DNA of 64,000 nt from Methylobacter sp. (GTDB lineage Bacteria; Pseudomonadota; Gammaproteobacteria; Methylococcales; Methylomonadaceae). Shown piece after piece: positions 54,547 to 63,800 of the stretch; the first letter of the stretch is position 1, and the number at the start of each line of letters is the position of its first letter. Where the stretch lies: contig JAURZV010000093.1 of NCBI GenBank assembly GCA_030653175.1, positions 1 through 64,000 of the forward strand, given 5' to 3'. Position numbers and translations under genes: made by a program. The notes under the pieces are model-generated. The model did no database searches and had not been told where the DNA came from. It worked only from the letters and a program-made list of their open reading frames with translations.

Positions 54547-55587
54547 ATGACTATGCAAAATAAATTGACTGTACAAGCCTTGCAATGGACAGGCGATGCT
54601 TTAAAAGTGCTGGATCAGCGACAATTGCCGGAAAAAATTGTTTACGATGAATACAAGGACGCCGTCGGTGTAACAGACGCCATTGCAAGCATGCGTGTTC
54701 GCGGCGCACCGGCTATCGGTATAGCCGCCGCTTACGGTGTGGCGCTGTCGGTCCGCAAGCATTACGCGCAGTCCAATCATTGGCGGCAAAAAGTGGCAGC
54801 TGATATAGCCATGTTGGCAACGTCCAGACCAACAGCGGTTAATTTGTTTTGGGCGTTGGATCAGATGAAGGCTGTACTGGCCAAGCAGCTTGATAATCCG
54901 ATGACGGCTGTTCTGGTTTGTGCGGAAAGAATCCATGCCGATGATATTGCCGCCAATCACAAAATGGGCGAACTGGGCGCGGATATTCTGGCCGGTGCCA
55001 AAGGCGTGATGACGCATTGCAACGCCGGCGCCTTGGCAACCGGCGGTTACGGCACGGCGTTGGGCGTTATCCGTAGCGCTTATCAACGAGAGCACATCAA
55101 TGTCTATGCGGGCGAAACCCGGCCCTGGCTGCAAGGCGCAAGGCTGACCGTTTGGGAGTTGGCTCAAGACGAGATTCCTTCGACCTTGATTGCCGATTCG
55201 GCGGCGGCATGGCTGATGAAATCCGGCGCTATCGATTGGATCGTGGTCGGCGCAGACCGCATTGCCGCCAATGGCGATGCCGCAAACAAAATCGGCACTT
55301 ATTCACTGGCCGTACTGGCCAAACAGCATGGCGTAAAGTTGATGGTGGTAGCGCCCACCACGACCATAGACTGGGGCATGCCTAGCGGCGACCTGATTGA
55401 AATCGAGCAACGCAACCAGAACGAATTATTGCCCGACTGTTATAACCACGAGGGTTCCCTGGTCAGCGCCTGGAATCCGGTTTTTGACGTGACTCCGGCG
55501 GAACTGATTGCCGCCATTGTGACCGAGCGCGGCGTGGTGTTGAATCCCGCCGGGCAAGGCGTGGGAGGTTTAAGAAATGCAATTTGA
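54547..55587 (+). CDS. mtnA: S-methyl-5-thioribose-1-phosphate isomerase
   Basis: This 346-residue enzyme isomerises methylthioribose-1-phosphate to methylthioribulose-1-phosphate in methionine salvage. RVRGAPAIGIAAAYG near residue 50 is the substrate-phosphate loop. The catalytic cysteine is in MTHCNAGALATGGYGTA near residue 160 and the aspartate in VGADRIAANGDAANKIG near residue 240. The start is taken at 54547 (54553 is also possible); a TTG at 54502 is not supported. It overlaps the next gene by 11 bases. Confidence 0.93.
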   Translation: MTMQNKLTVQALQWTGDALKVLDQRQLPEKIVYDEYKDAVGVTDAIASMRVRGAPAIGIAAAYGVALSVRKHYAQSNHWRQKVAADIAMLATSRPTAVNLFWALDQMKAVLAKQLDNPMTAVLVCAERIHADDIAANHKMGELGADILAGAKGVMTHCNAGALATGGYGTALGVIRSAYQREHINVYAGETRPWLQGARLTVWELAQDEIPSTLIADSAAAWLMKSGAIDWIVVGADRIAANGDAANKIGTYSLAVLAKQHGVKLMVVAPTTTIDWGMPSGDLIEIEQRNQNELLPDCYNHEGSLVSAWNPVFDVTPAELIAAIVTERGVVLNPAGQGVGGLRNAI

Positions 55588-56296
55588 TAAAAAAGGCAAC
55601 AACCCGGTATTAGCCATCGGCTTTTTATTTAAGGGCCTGAACTTATTGACCAGCCCGGAATTGCGCAAATTTATCATCATCCCCATTTTGATTAACGTGG
55701 TGCTGTACAGCGCCGCCTTGACCTTAGGTTATTTTTATATTTCAGACTTGATCGATCAATTCATCCCCGGCTGGCTGCAATGGTTGAGCTGGGTATTATG
55801 GCCGCTGTTTTTTATCAGTTTTTTTATAGCCGGTTTTTTTACCTTTACGGTATTGGCGAATATGCTTGCCGCGCCTTTTTACGGCAAGTTATCCGCAAAA
55901 ACGCTGGCCATGATTAGCGGCCAAGCCTTTGCAAATGCTGAACAGCCGCTGCCTAAAGTCCTTATTGCCGAAGCAAAGCGTATCGGCTATCTGACGACCA
56001 GAGCCTTGCCGCTGCTGATATTGTCGATTATTCCCGGCATCAATGTGCTTGCACCTTTCTTATGGGCGCTGTTCGGGGCCTGGGGCATGGCGCTGGAATA
56101 TTTGGCTTATCCGCTGGAAAACCAGGGCGTATTGTTTTCCGAGCAAAAAAAGCTGGTCAAAAGCGTAAGGCTGGGTGCGTTAAGTTTTGGCGGGCTGGCG
56201 GTGCTGGGGCTGACCATTCCGGTGCTGAATATCATCGTCGCACCGGCTGCGGTGATTGGCGCTACGCTTTATTTTAATGAGATTAAGCGGGATTGA
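55577..56296 (+). CDS. cysZ: CysZ-like (EI24 domain) membrane protein
   Basis: This 239-residue inner-membrane protein has four hydrophobic segments, including FIIIPILINVVLYSAALTLG near residue 31, WLSWVLWPLFFISFFIAGFF near 72 and a re-entrant-looking LILSIIPGINVLAPFLWALFG near 145. CysZ proteins supply sulfate for cysteine synthesis, although members also occur without that role. Its overlap with mtnA ties it to sulfur metabolism. Confidence 0.85.
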   Translation: MQFDKKGNNPVLAIGFLFKGLNLLTSPELRKFIIIPILINVVLYSAALTLGYFYISDLIDQFIPGWLQWLSWVLWPLFFISFFIAGFFTFTVLANMLAAPFYGKLSAKTLAMISGQAFANAEQPLPKVLIAEAKRIGYLTTRALPLLILSIIPGINVLAPFLWALFGAWGMALEYLAYPLENQGVLFSEQKKLVKSVRLGALSFGGLAVLGLTIPVLNIIVAPAAVIGATLYFNEIKRD

Positions 56297-56303
56297 GTCG
56301 CAG

Positions 56304-56486
56304 ATGAAAAAGCTGATTGATATACCGGATGATTCCAGTTCTGAACCAGCTAAAATTATTGTTTCCCCTATATTGCACGTAGGTATCGAAAAAGCTGAGT
56401 TAAATCCAGAGCAATTTTTTGGTGTCAGTCATTTAAACAATATTGATCAATTGCTTAGAATTATGCGTGATGAGTGGGAACACTAA
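56304..56486 (+). CDS. Antitoxin-like protein, N-terminally short paralog
   Basis: This 60-residue protein starts MKKLIDIPDDSSSEPAKIIV and ends ELNPEQFFGVSHLNNIDQLL followed by RIMRDEWEH. It is clearly the paralog of the antitoxin-like protein at 56792-57010 but lacks its first 15 residues. The ORF ends three bases before a toxin-like gene, the same spacing as in the second pair. It is likely the antitoxin of the first module, with the missing N-terminus possibly affecting DNA binding. Confidence 0.65.
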   Translation: MKKLIDIPDDSSSEPAKIIVSPILHVGIEKAELNPEQFFGVSHLNNIDQLLRIMRDEWEH

Positions 56487-56489
56487 GGC

Positions 56490-56789
56490 GTGAAGTTTGA
56501 AATTATATCCACTTCATATCGGGGAGCGGTAAGAAAACTTTCCCCCAAACTACGTGGGCGTGTTTTTCATATTACGAGTCCAGAAAATTTCATGTCAATT
56601 TGCAAATCTGGCGAAATACGTAACAACAAGGATGGTTCTCTTAAAACGAACTGGAGTAATGGCTATTATTTTGCAACTAAAGGTTGTGTATCCGTATGTG
56701 ACTTAGTCAACAACACAAAACCTAGTCAGGTAGGTCGGGCATGCTGTTTATGCCCGACATTTATACTAAAAATTGATCAGAGGAAATAA
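56490..56789 (+). CDS. Toxin-like protein, probable truncated ADP-ribosyltransferase-like fold
   Basis: This 99-residue ORF starts at GTG 56490. RVFHITSPENFMSICKSGEI near residues 24-43 and NGYYFATKGCVSVCDL near residues 57-72 resemble the NAD-binding core of DarT/ART-like toxins in which a His-Ile-Thr segment is followed by a glycine-Tyr loop. This is recognition by pattern only. The frame then crosses a palindrome (56734-56758) and ends soon after, so the true C-terminus seems lost or replaced. It stands three bases behind an antitoxin-like gene, exactly like the PIN toxin in the next module. Confidence 0.5.
   Translation: MKFEIISTSYRGAVRKLSPKLRGRVFHITSPENFMSICKSGEIRNNKDGSLKTNWSNGYYFATKGCVSVCDLVNNTKPSQVGRACCLCPTFILKIDQRK
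56734..56758. repeat. REP-like palindrome inside the toxin-like ORF
   Basis: GTCGGGCAT pairs with ATGCCCGAC around a seven-base loop. It encodes the last atypical residues of the toxin-like ORF, so it is probably an insertion that truncated the gene. Confidence 0.7.
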
Positions 56790-56791
56790 TG

Positions 56792-57010
56792 ATGCAAGCA
56801 ATAAGACAAATTGTCGAAACCAAAAAACTTAAAGACCTGATTGATATACCTGATGATTTCAGTTCTGAAACAGTTGAAATTATTGTTTTCCCTATGTTGT
56901 CCGCAGACACTGAAAAAAATCAGTTAAACCCGGAACAGTTTTTTGGCGTCAGTCATATAGAACATGTCGATCAATTGCTTGTAGCTATGCGCGACGAGTG
57001 GGAACACTAA
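56792..57010 (+). CDS. Antitoxin of a VapBC-like module
   Basis: This protein of about 72 residues (ATG 56789 or 56792) starts MQAIRQIVETKKLKDLIDI and ends DQLLVAMRDEWEH. Acidic patches and a short helix at each end fit small antitoxins that bind their toxin with the C-terminus. It is followed three bases later by a PIN-domain toxin gene, and it is paralogous to the protein at 56304-56486. Confidence 0.8.
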   Translation: MQAIRQIVETKKLKDLIDIPDDFSSETVEIIVFPMLSADTEKNQLNPEQFFGVSHIEHVDQLLVAMRDEWEH

Positions 57011-57013
57011 AGC

Positions 57014-57397
57014 ATGAAGCATTATTTGCTGGATACGAACATTCTCATTTATTACTTTAACGGTAATATGGAGTGTGCAGTAAAAGACAAGGTTTCAACA
57101 TTAATACGCGAGAGTTTTCAAATTTCAATCATTTCAAAGATGGAGTTTTTAGGTTTCTCTTTTAACGTGCAGGAAAGACAAAAAGCCGAGCAGTTTATGG
57201 AATGCGCCTCGATTAGGTCATTATCGGATGAAGTTGTTCAGCATGTAATTGATATTCGAAAGGAAAAAAGGATTAAGTTGCCCGATGCAATTATTGCCGC
57301 AACCGCTATGCAATATTCGGCAATTTTAGTAACGCGCAATACTAAGGATTTTAAAGCACTCGCGTTAGAAACCTACAATCCCTTTGATGGCGGTTAG
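57014..57397 (+). CDS. PIN-domain toxin, VapC-like ribonuclease
   Basis: This 127-residue toxin has the PIN acidic residues: YLLDTNILIYYF (Asp-7), a conserved glutamate in ISIISKMEFLGF near residue 44, and LPDAIIAATAMQY with a further aspartate near residue 95. TRNTKDF supplies the last motif. VapC enzymes cleave RNA, often tRNA or rRNA. Length and motifs are complete, so this module should be functional. Confidence 0.9.
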   Translation: MKHYLLDTNILIYYFNGNMECAVKDKVSTLIRESFQISIISKMEFLGFSFNVQERQKAEQFMECASIRSLSDEVVQHVIDIRKEKRIKLPDAIIAATAMQYSAILVTRNTKDFKALALETYNPFDGG

Positions 57398-57408
57398 CGT
57401 AAAACCCA

Positions 57409-57798
57409 ATGAAATTCGCCATTCAAGTTAACGCCAGCCCATACCAGTCCAATGCCGGGTATACCGCGTATCAATTTATCAACGCCGCCTTGGCGCAAGG
57501 CCATCAAGTATTCCAGGTGTTTTTTTATCACGACGGCATTTACCATGCGTTCAAATACGCGACGCCGCCGGATGACGAACTCCAGTTCACCGCGCAATGG
57601 AGCGAGCTGGCTAGGCTGCACCAAATTGACTTAGTAGTGTGCATTTCCGCTGCGCAACGGCGCGGCTTGTTATGCAGCGACGAGGCCCAGCGGCAGGGTA
57701 AGCAGGATAATGACTTGGCCGAGGGCTTTCGCATTTCCGGTTTGGGGCAGCTGGTCGAGGCCACGCTGGAAGCCGACCGCTTTATCGTATTCGGGTGA
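57409..57798 (+). CDS. tusD: Sulfur relay protein TusD (DsrE-like)
   Basis: This 129-residue sulfurtransferase subunit starts MKFAIQVNASPYQSNAGYTA and has the active cysteine in LVVCISAAQRRG near residue 78. It carries sulfur, as part of TusBCD, toward tRNA 2-thiouridine formation. The start of tusC follows five bases after the stop. The position in a stretch of plasmid-like toxin genes and repeats is unusual but the gene looks intact. Confidence 0.9.
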   Translation: MKFAIQVNASPYQSNAGYTAYQFINAALAQGHQVFQVFFYHDGIYHAFKYATPPDDELQFTAQWSELARLHQIDLVVCISAAQRRGLLCSDEAQRQGKQDNDLAEGFRISGLGQLVEATLEADRFIVFG

Positions 57799-57802
57799 GG
57801 GC

Positions 57803-58159
57803 ATGAAGCGTTATTTATTCGTATTGCGCAAGCCGCCGCACAGCGGAGCTCAGGTTCAGGAAATGCTGGATATTATTCTGACCACCGCCGCGTTTGACCA
57901 GCATGTCAGCATTTTGTTGCTGGACGATGGCGTGTTTCAGCTGAAAAACGGCCAAAATCCTGAAATTGCGGGCATGAAAGATACCGCAGCTATTTTTAAA
58001 GCGCTGGAAATCTATGATGTGAATGACATCTACACCGAAGTGGAGTCGCTGCAGGAGCGGGGCCTAAAGCCGGGGGATTTGTGTTTGCCGGTGCAGGAGT
58101 TTTACCGGAAAGATATAGCCGGATTGATGAAGCGGTTTGATGTGGTGTTTGCGGGGTAG
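57803..58159 (+). CDS. tusC: Sulfur relay protein TusC (DsrF-like)
   Basis: This 118-residue protein starts MKRYLFVLRKPPHSGAQVQE at ATG 57803, after GAGGGC. LLLDDGVFQLKNGQNPE near residue 44 is typical of TusC/DsrF. No tusB gene follows; a REP and a RAYT gene occupy that place. TusB may be elsewhere or lost. Confidence 0.88.
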   Translation: MKRYLFVLRKPPHSGAQVQEMLDIILTTAAFDQHVSILLLDDGVFQLKNGQNPEIAGMKDTAAIFKALEIYDVNDIYTEVESLQERGLKPGDLCLPVQEFYRKDIAGLMKRFDVVFAG

Positions 58160-58185
58160 GGTGATTGTCATCAAGTATATTGTGG

Positions 58186-58246
58186 GGGCGACTCCAGTCG
58201 CCCGGTCTATAATCAATCTACCGGTATATTGGCGACTGAAGTCGCC
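58186..58246. repeat. REP palindromes, family B, upstream of second RAYT
   Basis: GGGCGACT-CC-AGTCGCCC (58186-58203) and GGCGACT-GA-AGTCGCC (58231-58246) form a pair. TTGTGGG before the first and CCTCCACAA after the second extend the outer symmetry, the normal layout of a REP doublet (BIME). A third copy is at 58733. Confidence 0.85.
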
Positions 58247-58272
58247 TCCACAATCAGTTAGGTTCGCTCATC

Positions 58273-58764
58273 ATGCCCAGAGATGATTTACATAAAGGAC
58301 GAGTTTCTCTTGCTTATAACGCATATTTTGTAACAACTGTAACCCATAATAGAATTCCTTACTTCCATGACTTCTATTGTGCAAGATTGTTGGTTTCAGA
58401 AATGCGTAGGCTACATGAAGAAAATCAACTTGAATCATTGGCATGGGTGATTATGCCCGGTCATTTGCACTGGCTGTTTCAGTTGCAAGAAAATCAAAGC
58501 TTATCTCAAATTGTACGACTGCTTAAGGGGCGTTCTGCACATATAATCAACCACCATTTGCAGCGGCAAGGTTCAATTTGGGATAGGGCTTTTCATGACC
58601 ATGCACTAAGAAAAGACGAAGACATTAAGAGCATCGCCCGTTATATTGTGGCTAATCCTTTACGGGCAAAGCTGGTTGAAAAATTGGATGATTATTCGAT
58701 GTGGGATGCTGCTTACGTTGTAGCTTTTATAAGGGCGACTGAAGCCGCCCCCACAATCAACTGA
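58273..58764 (+). CDS. REP-associated tyrosine transposase (RAYT), family B
   Basis: This 163-residue protein has the histidine motif in VIMPGHLHWLFQL near residue 61 and the tyrosine helix ARYIVANPLRAKLV near residue 118. It differs clearly from the RAYT at 48166 and is flanked by another REP family (58186-58246 and 58733-58750), so each RAYT matches its own repeats. The 3' REP overlaps the last codons. Confidence 0.9.
   Translation: MPRDDLHKGRVSLAYNAYFVTTVTHNRIPYFHDFYCARLLVSEMRRLHEENQLESLAWVIMPGHLHWLFQLQENQSLSQIVRLLKGRSAHIINHHLQRQGSIWDRAFHDHALRKDEDIKSIARYIVANPLRAKLVEKLDDYSMWDAAYVVAFIRATEAAPTIN
58733..58750. repeat. REP family B copy overlapping the RAYT 3' end
   Basis: GGGCGACT-GA-AGCCGCCC forms an imperfect palindrome with one G-U pair, followed by CCACAATCA as in the upstream copies. 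It encodes the last residues of the RAYT. Confidence 0.75.
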
Positions 58765-58774
58765 TCAGTGTTGA

Positions 58775-60442
58775 TTACCCAGTCAGCTTCTTATACTTCA
58801 ACCGATGAGGATTATCCGCATCGCTACCCAAGCGGCGATGACGGTCGGCCTCGTAATCTTCATAGTTGCCCTCAAACCAGACCACATTACTGTCGCCCTC
58901 AAACGCCAGCATGTGCGTAGCGATTCTGTCCAGAAACCAGCGATCATGCGAAATAACCACTGCGCAGCCTGGAAAAGACAGCAGGGCCTCTTCCAGCGCG
59001 CGCAGAGTTTCAACGTCCAGATCGTTGGTCGGTTCGTCAAGCAGCAGCACGTTGCCGCCGGTTTTAAGCAGCTTGGCTAAATGCACACGGTTGCGTTCGC
59101 CGCCGGACAGATCGCCGATACGTTTTCCCTGGTCTGCACCTTTAAAGTTAAAACGACCGACATAAGCCCGTGATGGCGTTTCATATTTGCCAACGGTAAT
59201 CATGTCCAAGCCGCCTGCAATTTCATCGAACACGGTTTTCTTTGGATCCAGGTCATCGCGCAACTGATCAACATAGGCGAGTTGAACGGTTTGCCCTAGT
59301 GTTAGGGTGCCCGAATCGGGCTTGTCGACACCGGCCATCATGCGGAACAGCGTGGTTTTACCCGCGCCGTTCGGGCCGATAATGCCGACGATGCCGCCGG
59401 GCGGCAGTTTAAAACTCAAGCCGTTGAATAACAGCTTGTCGCCGAAAGCTTTGCTGATGTTGTCGGCTTCAATCACCACGTCGCCCAGGCGAGGGCCGGG
59501 CGGAATATAAATTTCCTGGGTTTCGTTGCGTTTTTGTACGTCGACTGACGACAATTCGTCAAAACGGGCCAGACGAGCCTTACTTTTGGCATGACGGCCT
59601 TTTTGGTTGGAACGTACCCATTCCAGTTCTTCTTTCATGGCTTTTTGGCGGGAAGATTCCTGCTTTTCTTCCTGCAACAGACGATTGCTTTTTTGCTCCA
59701 GCCAGCTGGAGTAATTGCCTTCCCACGGAATGCCGGAACCTCTGTCCAACTCCAGAATCCAGCCGGCAACATTATCGAGGAAATATCGATCATGAGTTAC
59801 CGCAACCACGGTTCCAGGGTAATCGTGCAGGAACCTTTCCAGCCAGGCGACAGATTCCGCGTCCAGATGGTTGGTCGGTTCGTCCAATAACAGCATGTCG
59901 GGGTTGGATAATAACAACCGGCATAATGCCACGCGGCGTTTTTCACCGCCCGATAAAGTGGCGACATTCGCATCCCAATCCGGCAGCCGCAACGCGTCGG
60001 CGGCAACTTCGAGTTTGCGTTCCAGATTATGGCCGTCGCAGGCATTCACAATGTCTTCCAGACGCGCCTGATCGGCGGCTAACTTGTCAAAATCGGCATC
60101 GGGCAGCGCATAAGCCGCGTAAACCGCATCAAGTTGTTCCAGAACCTCCTTGATTTCCGCGACTGCCTCTTCGACATTGCCGCGCACGGTTTTATTGGGA
60201 TCGAGTTGCGGTTCTTGCGGCAGATAGCCGATTTTAATGCCTTTTAGCGGGATAGCCTCGCCTTCAATCTCCTTATCGATGCCTGCCATGATTCTCAGCA
60301 GCGTCGATTTACCCGAGCCGTTTAAGCCCAGTACGCCGATTTTTGCGCCGGGGAAAAAAGACAGCGAGATGTCCTTAAGGATATATTTTTTGGGCGGGAC
60401 AATTTTGCCGACCCGGTTCATTGAATATATGTATTGCGCCAT
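58775..60442 (-). CDS. ettA: Energy-dependent translational throttle EttA (ABC-F)
   Basis: This 555-residue ribosome-associated ABC-F ATPase senses the energy state at the ribosomal E site. It starts [19 protein letters not shown] at 60442; a longer in-frame start at 60532 passes through a repeat and is rejected. Walker A is GLNGSGKST near residue 42 and GPNGAGKTT near residue 355. Signature motifs are TLSGGEKRR and [15 protein letters not shown]. The arm domain and the P-site tRNA interaction motif lie between. It has no membrane domain. Confidence 0.95.
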   Translation of the reverse strand: MAQYIYSMNRVGKIVPPKKYILKDISLSFFPGAKIGVLGLNGSGKSTLLRIMAGIDKEIEGEAIPLKGIKIGYLPQEPQLDPNKTVRGNVEEAVAEIKEVLEQLDAVYAAYALPDADFDKLAADQARLEDIVNACDGHNLERKLEVAADALRLPDWDANVATLSGGEKRRVALCRLLLSNPDMLLLDEPTNHLDAESVAWLERFLHDYPGTVVAVTHDRYFLDNVAGWILELDRGSGIPWEGNYSSWLEQKSNRLLQEEKQESSRQKAMKEELEWVRSNQKGRHAKSKARLARFDELSSVDVQKRNETQEIYIPPGPRLGDVVIEADNISKAFGDKLLFNGLSFKLPPGGIVGIIGPNGAGKTTLFRMMAGVDKPDSGTLTLGQTVQLAYVDQLRDDLDPKKTVFDEIAGGLDMITVGKYETPSRAYVGRFNFKGADQGKRIGDLSGGERNRVHLAKLLKTGGNVLLLDEPTNDLDVETLRALEEALLSFPGCAVVISHDRWFLDRIATHMLAFEGDSNVVWFEGNYEDYEADRHRRLGSDADNPHRLKYKKLTG

Positions 60443-60896
60443 AGTGTTTAATTTCATCAGTTTAAGGTTAATAGAGGGTACCAGAAGTAGTCGCCTTAGG
60501 CACAGCTTTTGCCGAGGCAAATATCTGTCCATGCAGTCGTGCTCACGCTAAGCACCTGCCTCCTGTAGGCAACGCGATGTTGGCTATTATTCCACGTTAT
60601 TTAGCAATTTTTAAGTGTTGATGAACCTGGATAAATCATTTCGTCCACGAAATGGTTTATCCAGGTTTAACAGAATGCAAGCTCGCGTTTGGCTACGAGC
60701 CGCGCTTTTATCTTATGAAGTAAGGCTACTGAAGCTTTTTATCGTCAGTCAAATTGACTTTATTTGATGACTGGCTACGAGCATATTTCATTACAAAACA
60801 GTCAGTATGCGACAACCTATTTAATATATTTATCATTAAGTTGTCGCATATGGGTATTATATCCTCGTCCAGCTTTGATGTGCAGCGATCTGGCCT
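60443..60896. other. Repeat-bearing intergenic region between ettA and the oxidoreductase gene
   Basis: No gene is supported. A 23-base word at 60517-60539 repeats, inverted, the word at 33738-33760. A long hairpin at 60624-60667 has 21-base arms (AACCTGGATAAATCATTTCG start) with one G-U pair and a two-base loop. An 11-base inverted repeat TATGCGACAAC lies at 60806-60816 and 60840-60850. TGGCTACGAGC occurs twice (about 60691 and 60772). This could include a terminator for the oxidoreductase gene and mobile-repeat debris. Confidence 0.6.
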
Positions 60897-63800
60897 CTAA
60901 TTCCGGCGCTGTTTCTCCAGCAAATAATCCAGCCAAAGATTAGACAGCTTTTCCTGCACGGTATTTTGCCGCAGTCGGGCGTTCAGATGCGGAAAATCAA
61001 CCTTATCCAAATCCTGATCCTGGTTGTAGCAGGAATACACAAAGTATTCCTTGCCGGTATCGGCATCGATATGCTTGCATAAACACTGGGCGCAAATGCC
61101 TTTCATCATGCACTGCATCGGCGAGTTGATGGAGCCGATGGCGTGATGCGCTTTATTTAAATAAGGCTTCAACACATCGAAGCGTGCGCTTTTTACTGCC
61201 GCCATCATGCGATCCGAGCCGATCACGATCAGGTGATCGACATCGGCCAGCGAAATAGGCTGTTCGCCTAATTCGCCTTGGGCGTAAGCCAGCATACTTT
61301 CCAGAATATTGCCGACAAAAGTCTTATCTTGCGGACGGGTTGGGATAATCGCTTCAACGCCTTCGCCCTTGTCGACCGACCAGATGATAATGTCGGCGGC
61401 GGCTTCAACATCCTCGACTTTAAAACGGTCTTGCGCGTATTTGTAACCGGCAAAATAGATCACTTTATTGCCCGCTGCTCTTAAGGCTTTGCCGATGGAG
61501 AACAATACCGCATTGCCCAATCCGCCGCCGAGCAACAACACGGTTTTGCCGGTCGGTATATCGGTCGGCGTACCGGTTACGCCCATGATCACCAGCGGAT
61601 CGCCGACTTTCCAGGTTGCGCACAGGCGCGAGGATGAACCCATTTCCAGCGCGATCAGCGAGATCGTGCCTTTTTCCTTGTCGACTTCCGCTCCGGTCAG
61701 CGCCAAACCTTCGGCTGCCAGTACCGTGCCTTCGACGACAGGCGCAAAAGCTTCGTAGTTTTGGACGCGATAAAATTGTCCTGGGTGGAATTTTTCCGCC
61801 GCCATCGGCGCTTTGACCACGACTTCGATAATCGTCGGCGTCAGGCGGTTAATGGCTACGATAGTGGCTTTAAACGCGTCGTCCAATCGGGCAAACAAGG
61901 CTTTTAATGCCGCATCGCGTTCCGGTTGTTGTACCGGATTCAATCCGGCCAATTCCTGTTCAAACAGTTTGACCACGTAAGGGTAGCCGTTTTTGGCGCT
62001 GGCCATGGCTTTAACCACGTTGCCTGCGTAAACGGGATGGTTGTCGCCGTAAAAACTGATGAATTTGCCGTCTTTTTGATAAGACGTCAGCGGCGCGGGT
62101 TTGCCGAGCTTAGGCATGGCGTCATCGTGCATCGGCACCAATTCGACCGAGTCGTTGGTCCATTCAGGCTGATAGCGCTGGAAGAACCATTTGTCCATCA
62201 CAAAGGTGTCGGGATATTCGCTTTGATAAATGGTGTTCGGCGAGGTACCTGCGGCAACGTATAAGCTGCGCAACGGAACATTGACGGTTTGCCCCGAGCT
62301 TTTCCAGCGGCCTTCTTCCAGTACCAGTTTTTCAAATTCTACCGCGTTTAAATGCCCGTATTCGTCTGCTTGAGCGCCGAGCGGACTCATGCCTTCGGCC
62401 AAGGCGATGCCTTCTTCCAGCGCTTTAGCGATTTCTTCGTGGTTTTGGCGATACGCGGGCGCATCGTTAATGCCTTTACGATAAAACAGCGTGACGCCGC
62501 CCCACGATTCTACCAGCGGTTGAAAATCCGGTTGTTCATCCGCCGCTTCGGCACGTTGGCGTTCGGCGGCTATGGCTTTGCCGTGCGCCAGAAACTCATC
62601 GAGAATGATGGTTTCTTCCCGGTCGTAACGATCGCGGACGGTTTGCTCGCCATACACGTTAACCAGCGTTTTATAACGATGCAGGATTTTTTCGACCTGC
62701 ACCGGATAATACGCCATCAATTCGGTTGCGGTATCCATAGCGGTCAAACCGCCGCCGATAACACCGGAAGGCAAACGCACCTGCAAGTTTGCCAGCGATG
62801 AGGCTTTGGCGGCACCGGTTAATTGCAATGCCATCAGGAAATCCGAGGCTTTGCGTATGCCGCGCATCAGATTGTTTTTCATGTCGATAATAGTCGGTTT
62901 ACCGGCGCCAGAAGCGATACAGATATGGTCGAAGCCCATGCGCCATGCGTCTTCAATGGTGATGGTTCCGCCAAAACGTACACCGCCGTAAGCACGAAAC
63001 GCTTCGCGCCGTTGCAGGGTCAGGTAAATGACTTTCAGAAAGTTCTTGTCCCAGCGCACGGTAATGCCGTATTCGGCCACGCCGCCGAAACCGGCCAGAA
63101 TGCGTTTGTCCAAATCTTCGTACAGGTCTTGAAAGTTTACAATCGGCGCAGGCAGATTTTCGCTGTCGCCGGTCAATGCCACCGGTAACGGCTCCAGTTT
63201 TAAGCCGTCGATACCGGCAACACCGAAGCCTTCATTTAATAAATAATGGCTCATCGTGTAACCGGCGGGGCCAAGACCGACCACCAGCGCGTTTTTGCCG
63301 TTGTAAGGCAGCATGTACGGGCGCTTGACGTTTAACGGATTCCAGCGGGTCAGCAAGCTGTATATTTCAAAGCCGTAGGGCATGAACAGCACATCGGTCA
63401 GTACATTGGTTTCAATTTGCGGAATATCGACGGGATCGGTTTTTTGATAGATACATCCTTTCATGCACTCATTGCAAATACGATGCCCGGTGCCCGGACA
63501 CATCGGATTGTCGATAATGATAATCGCCAATGCGCCGATATTGTCGCCGTTGCGTTTGACGAGGTGCATTTCCGATATTTTTTCATCCAGCGGACAGCCG
63601 ATGGTGGTTACGCCCAGCGGGTCAACCTTGAAAGTATTGGTTTTTTTGTTGCGCATACCTTTGGAGCAGGAATCGGTATCGCGCTCGTGGCAGTAAATGC
63701 AGTGATTGACTTCGGACAATACCTGACGTTGATTAAAACGCGGGTCGGTTAGCTTGAAACCATCCCGACGGCGGCGGTGTTCCCGCTCACCCATCCATGC

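Noticed and set aside
60443-60532. Upstream start for ettA
   Set aside because: It runs through a dispersed repeat; EttA proteins begin at the [12 protein letters not shown] sequence.
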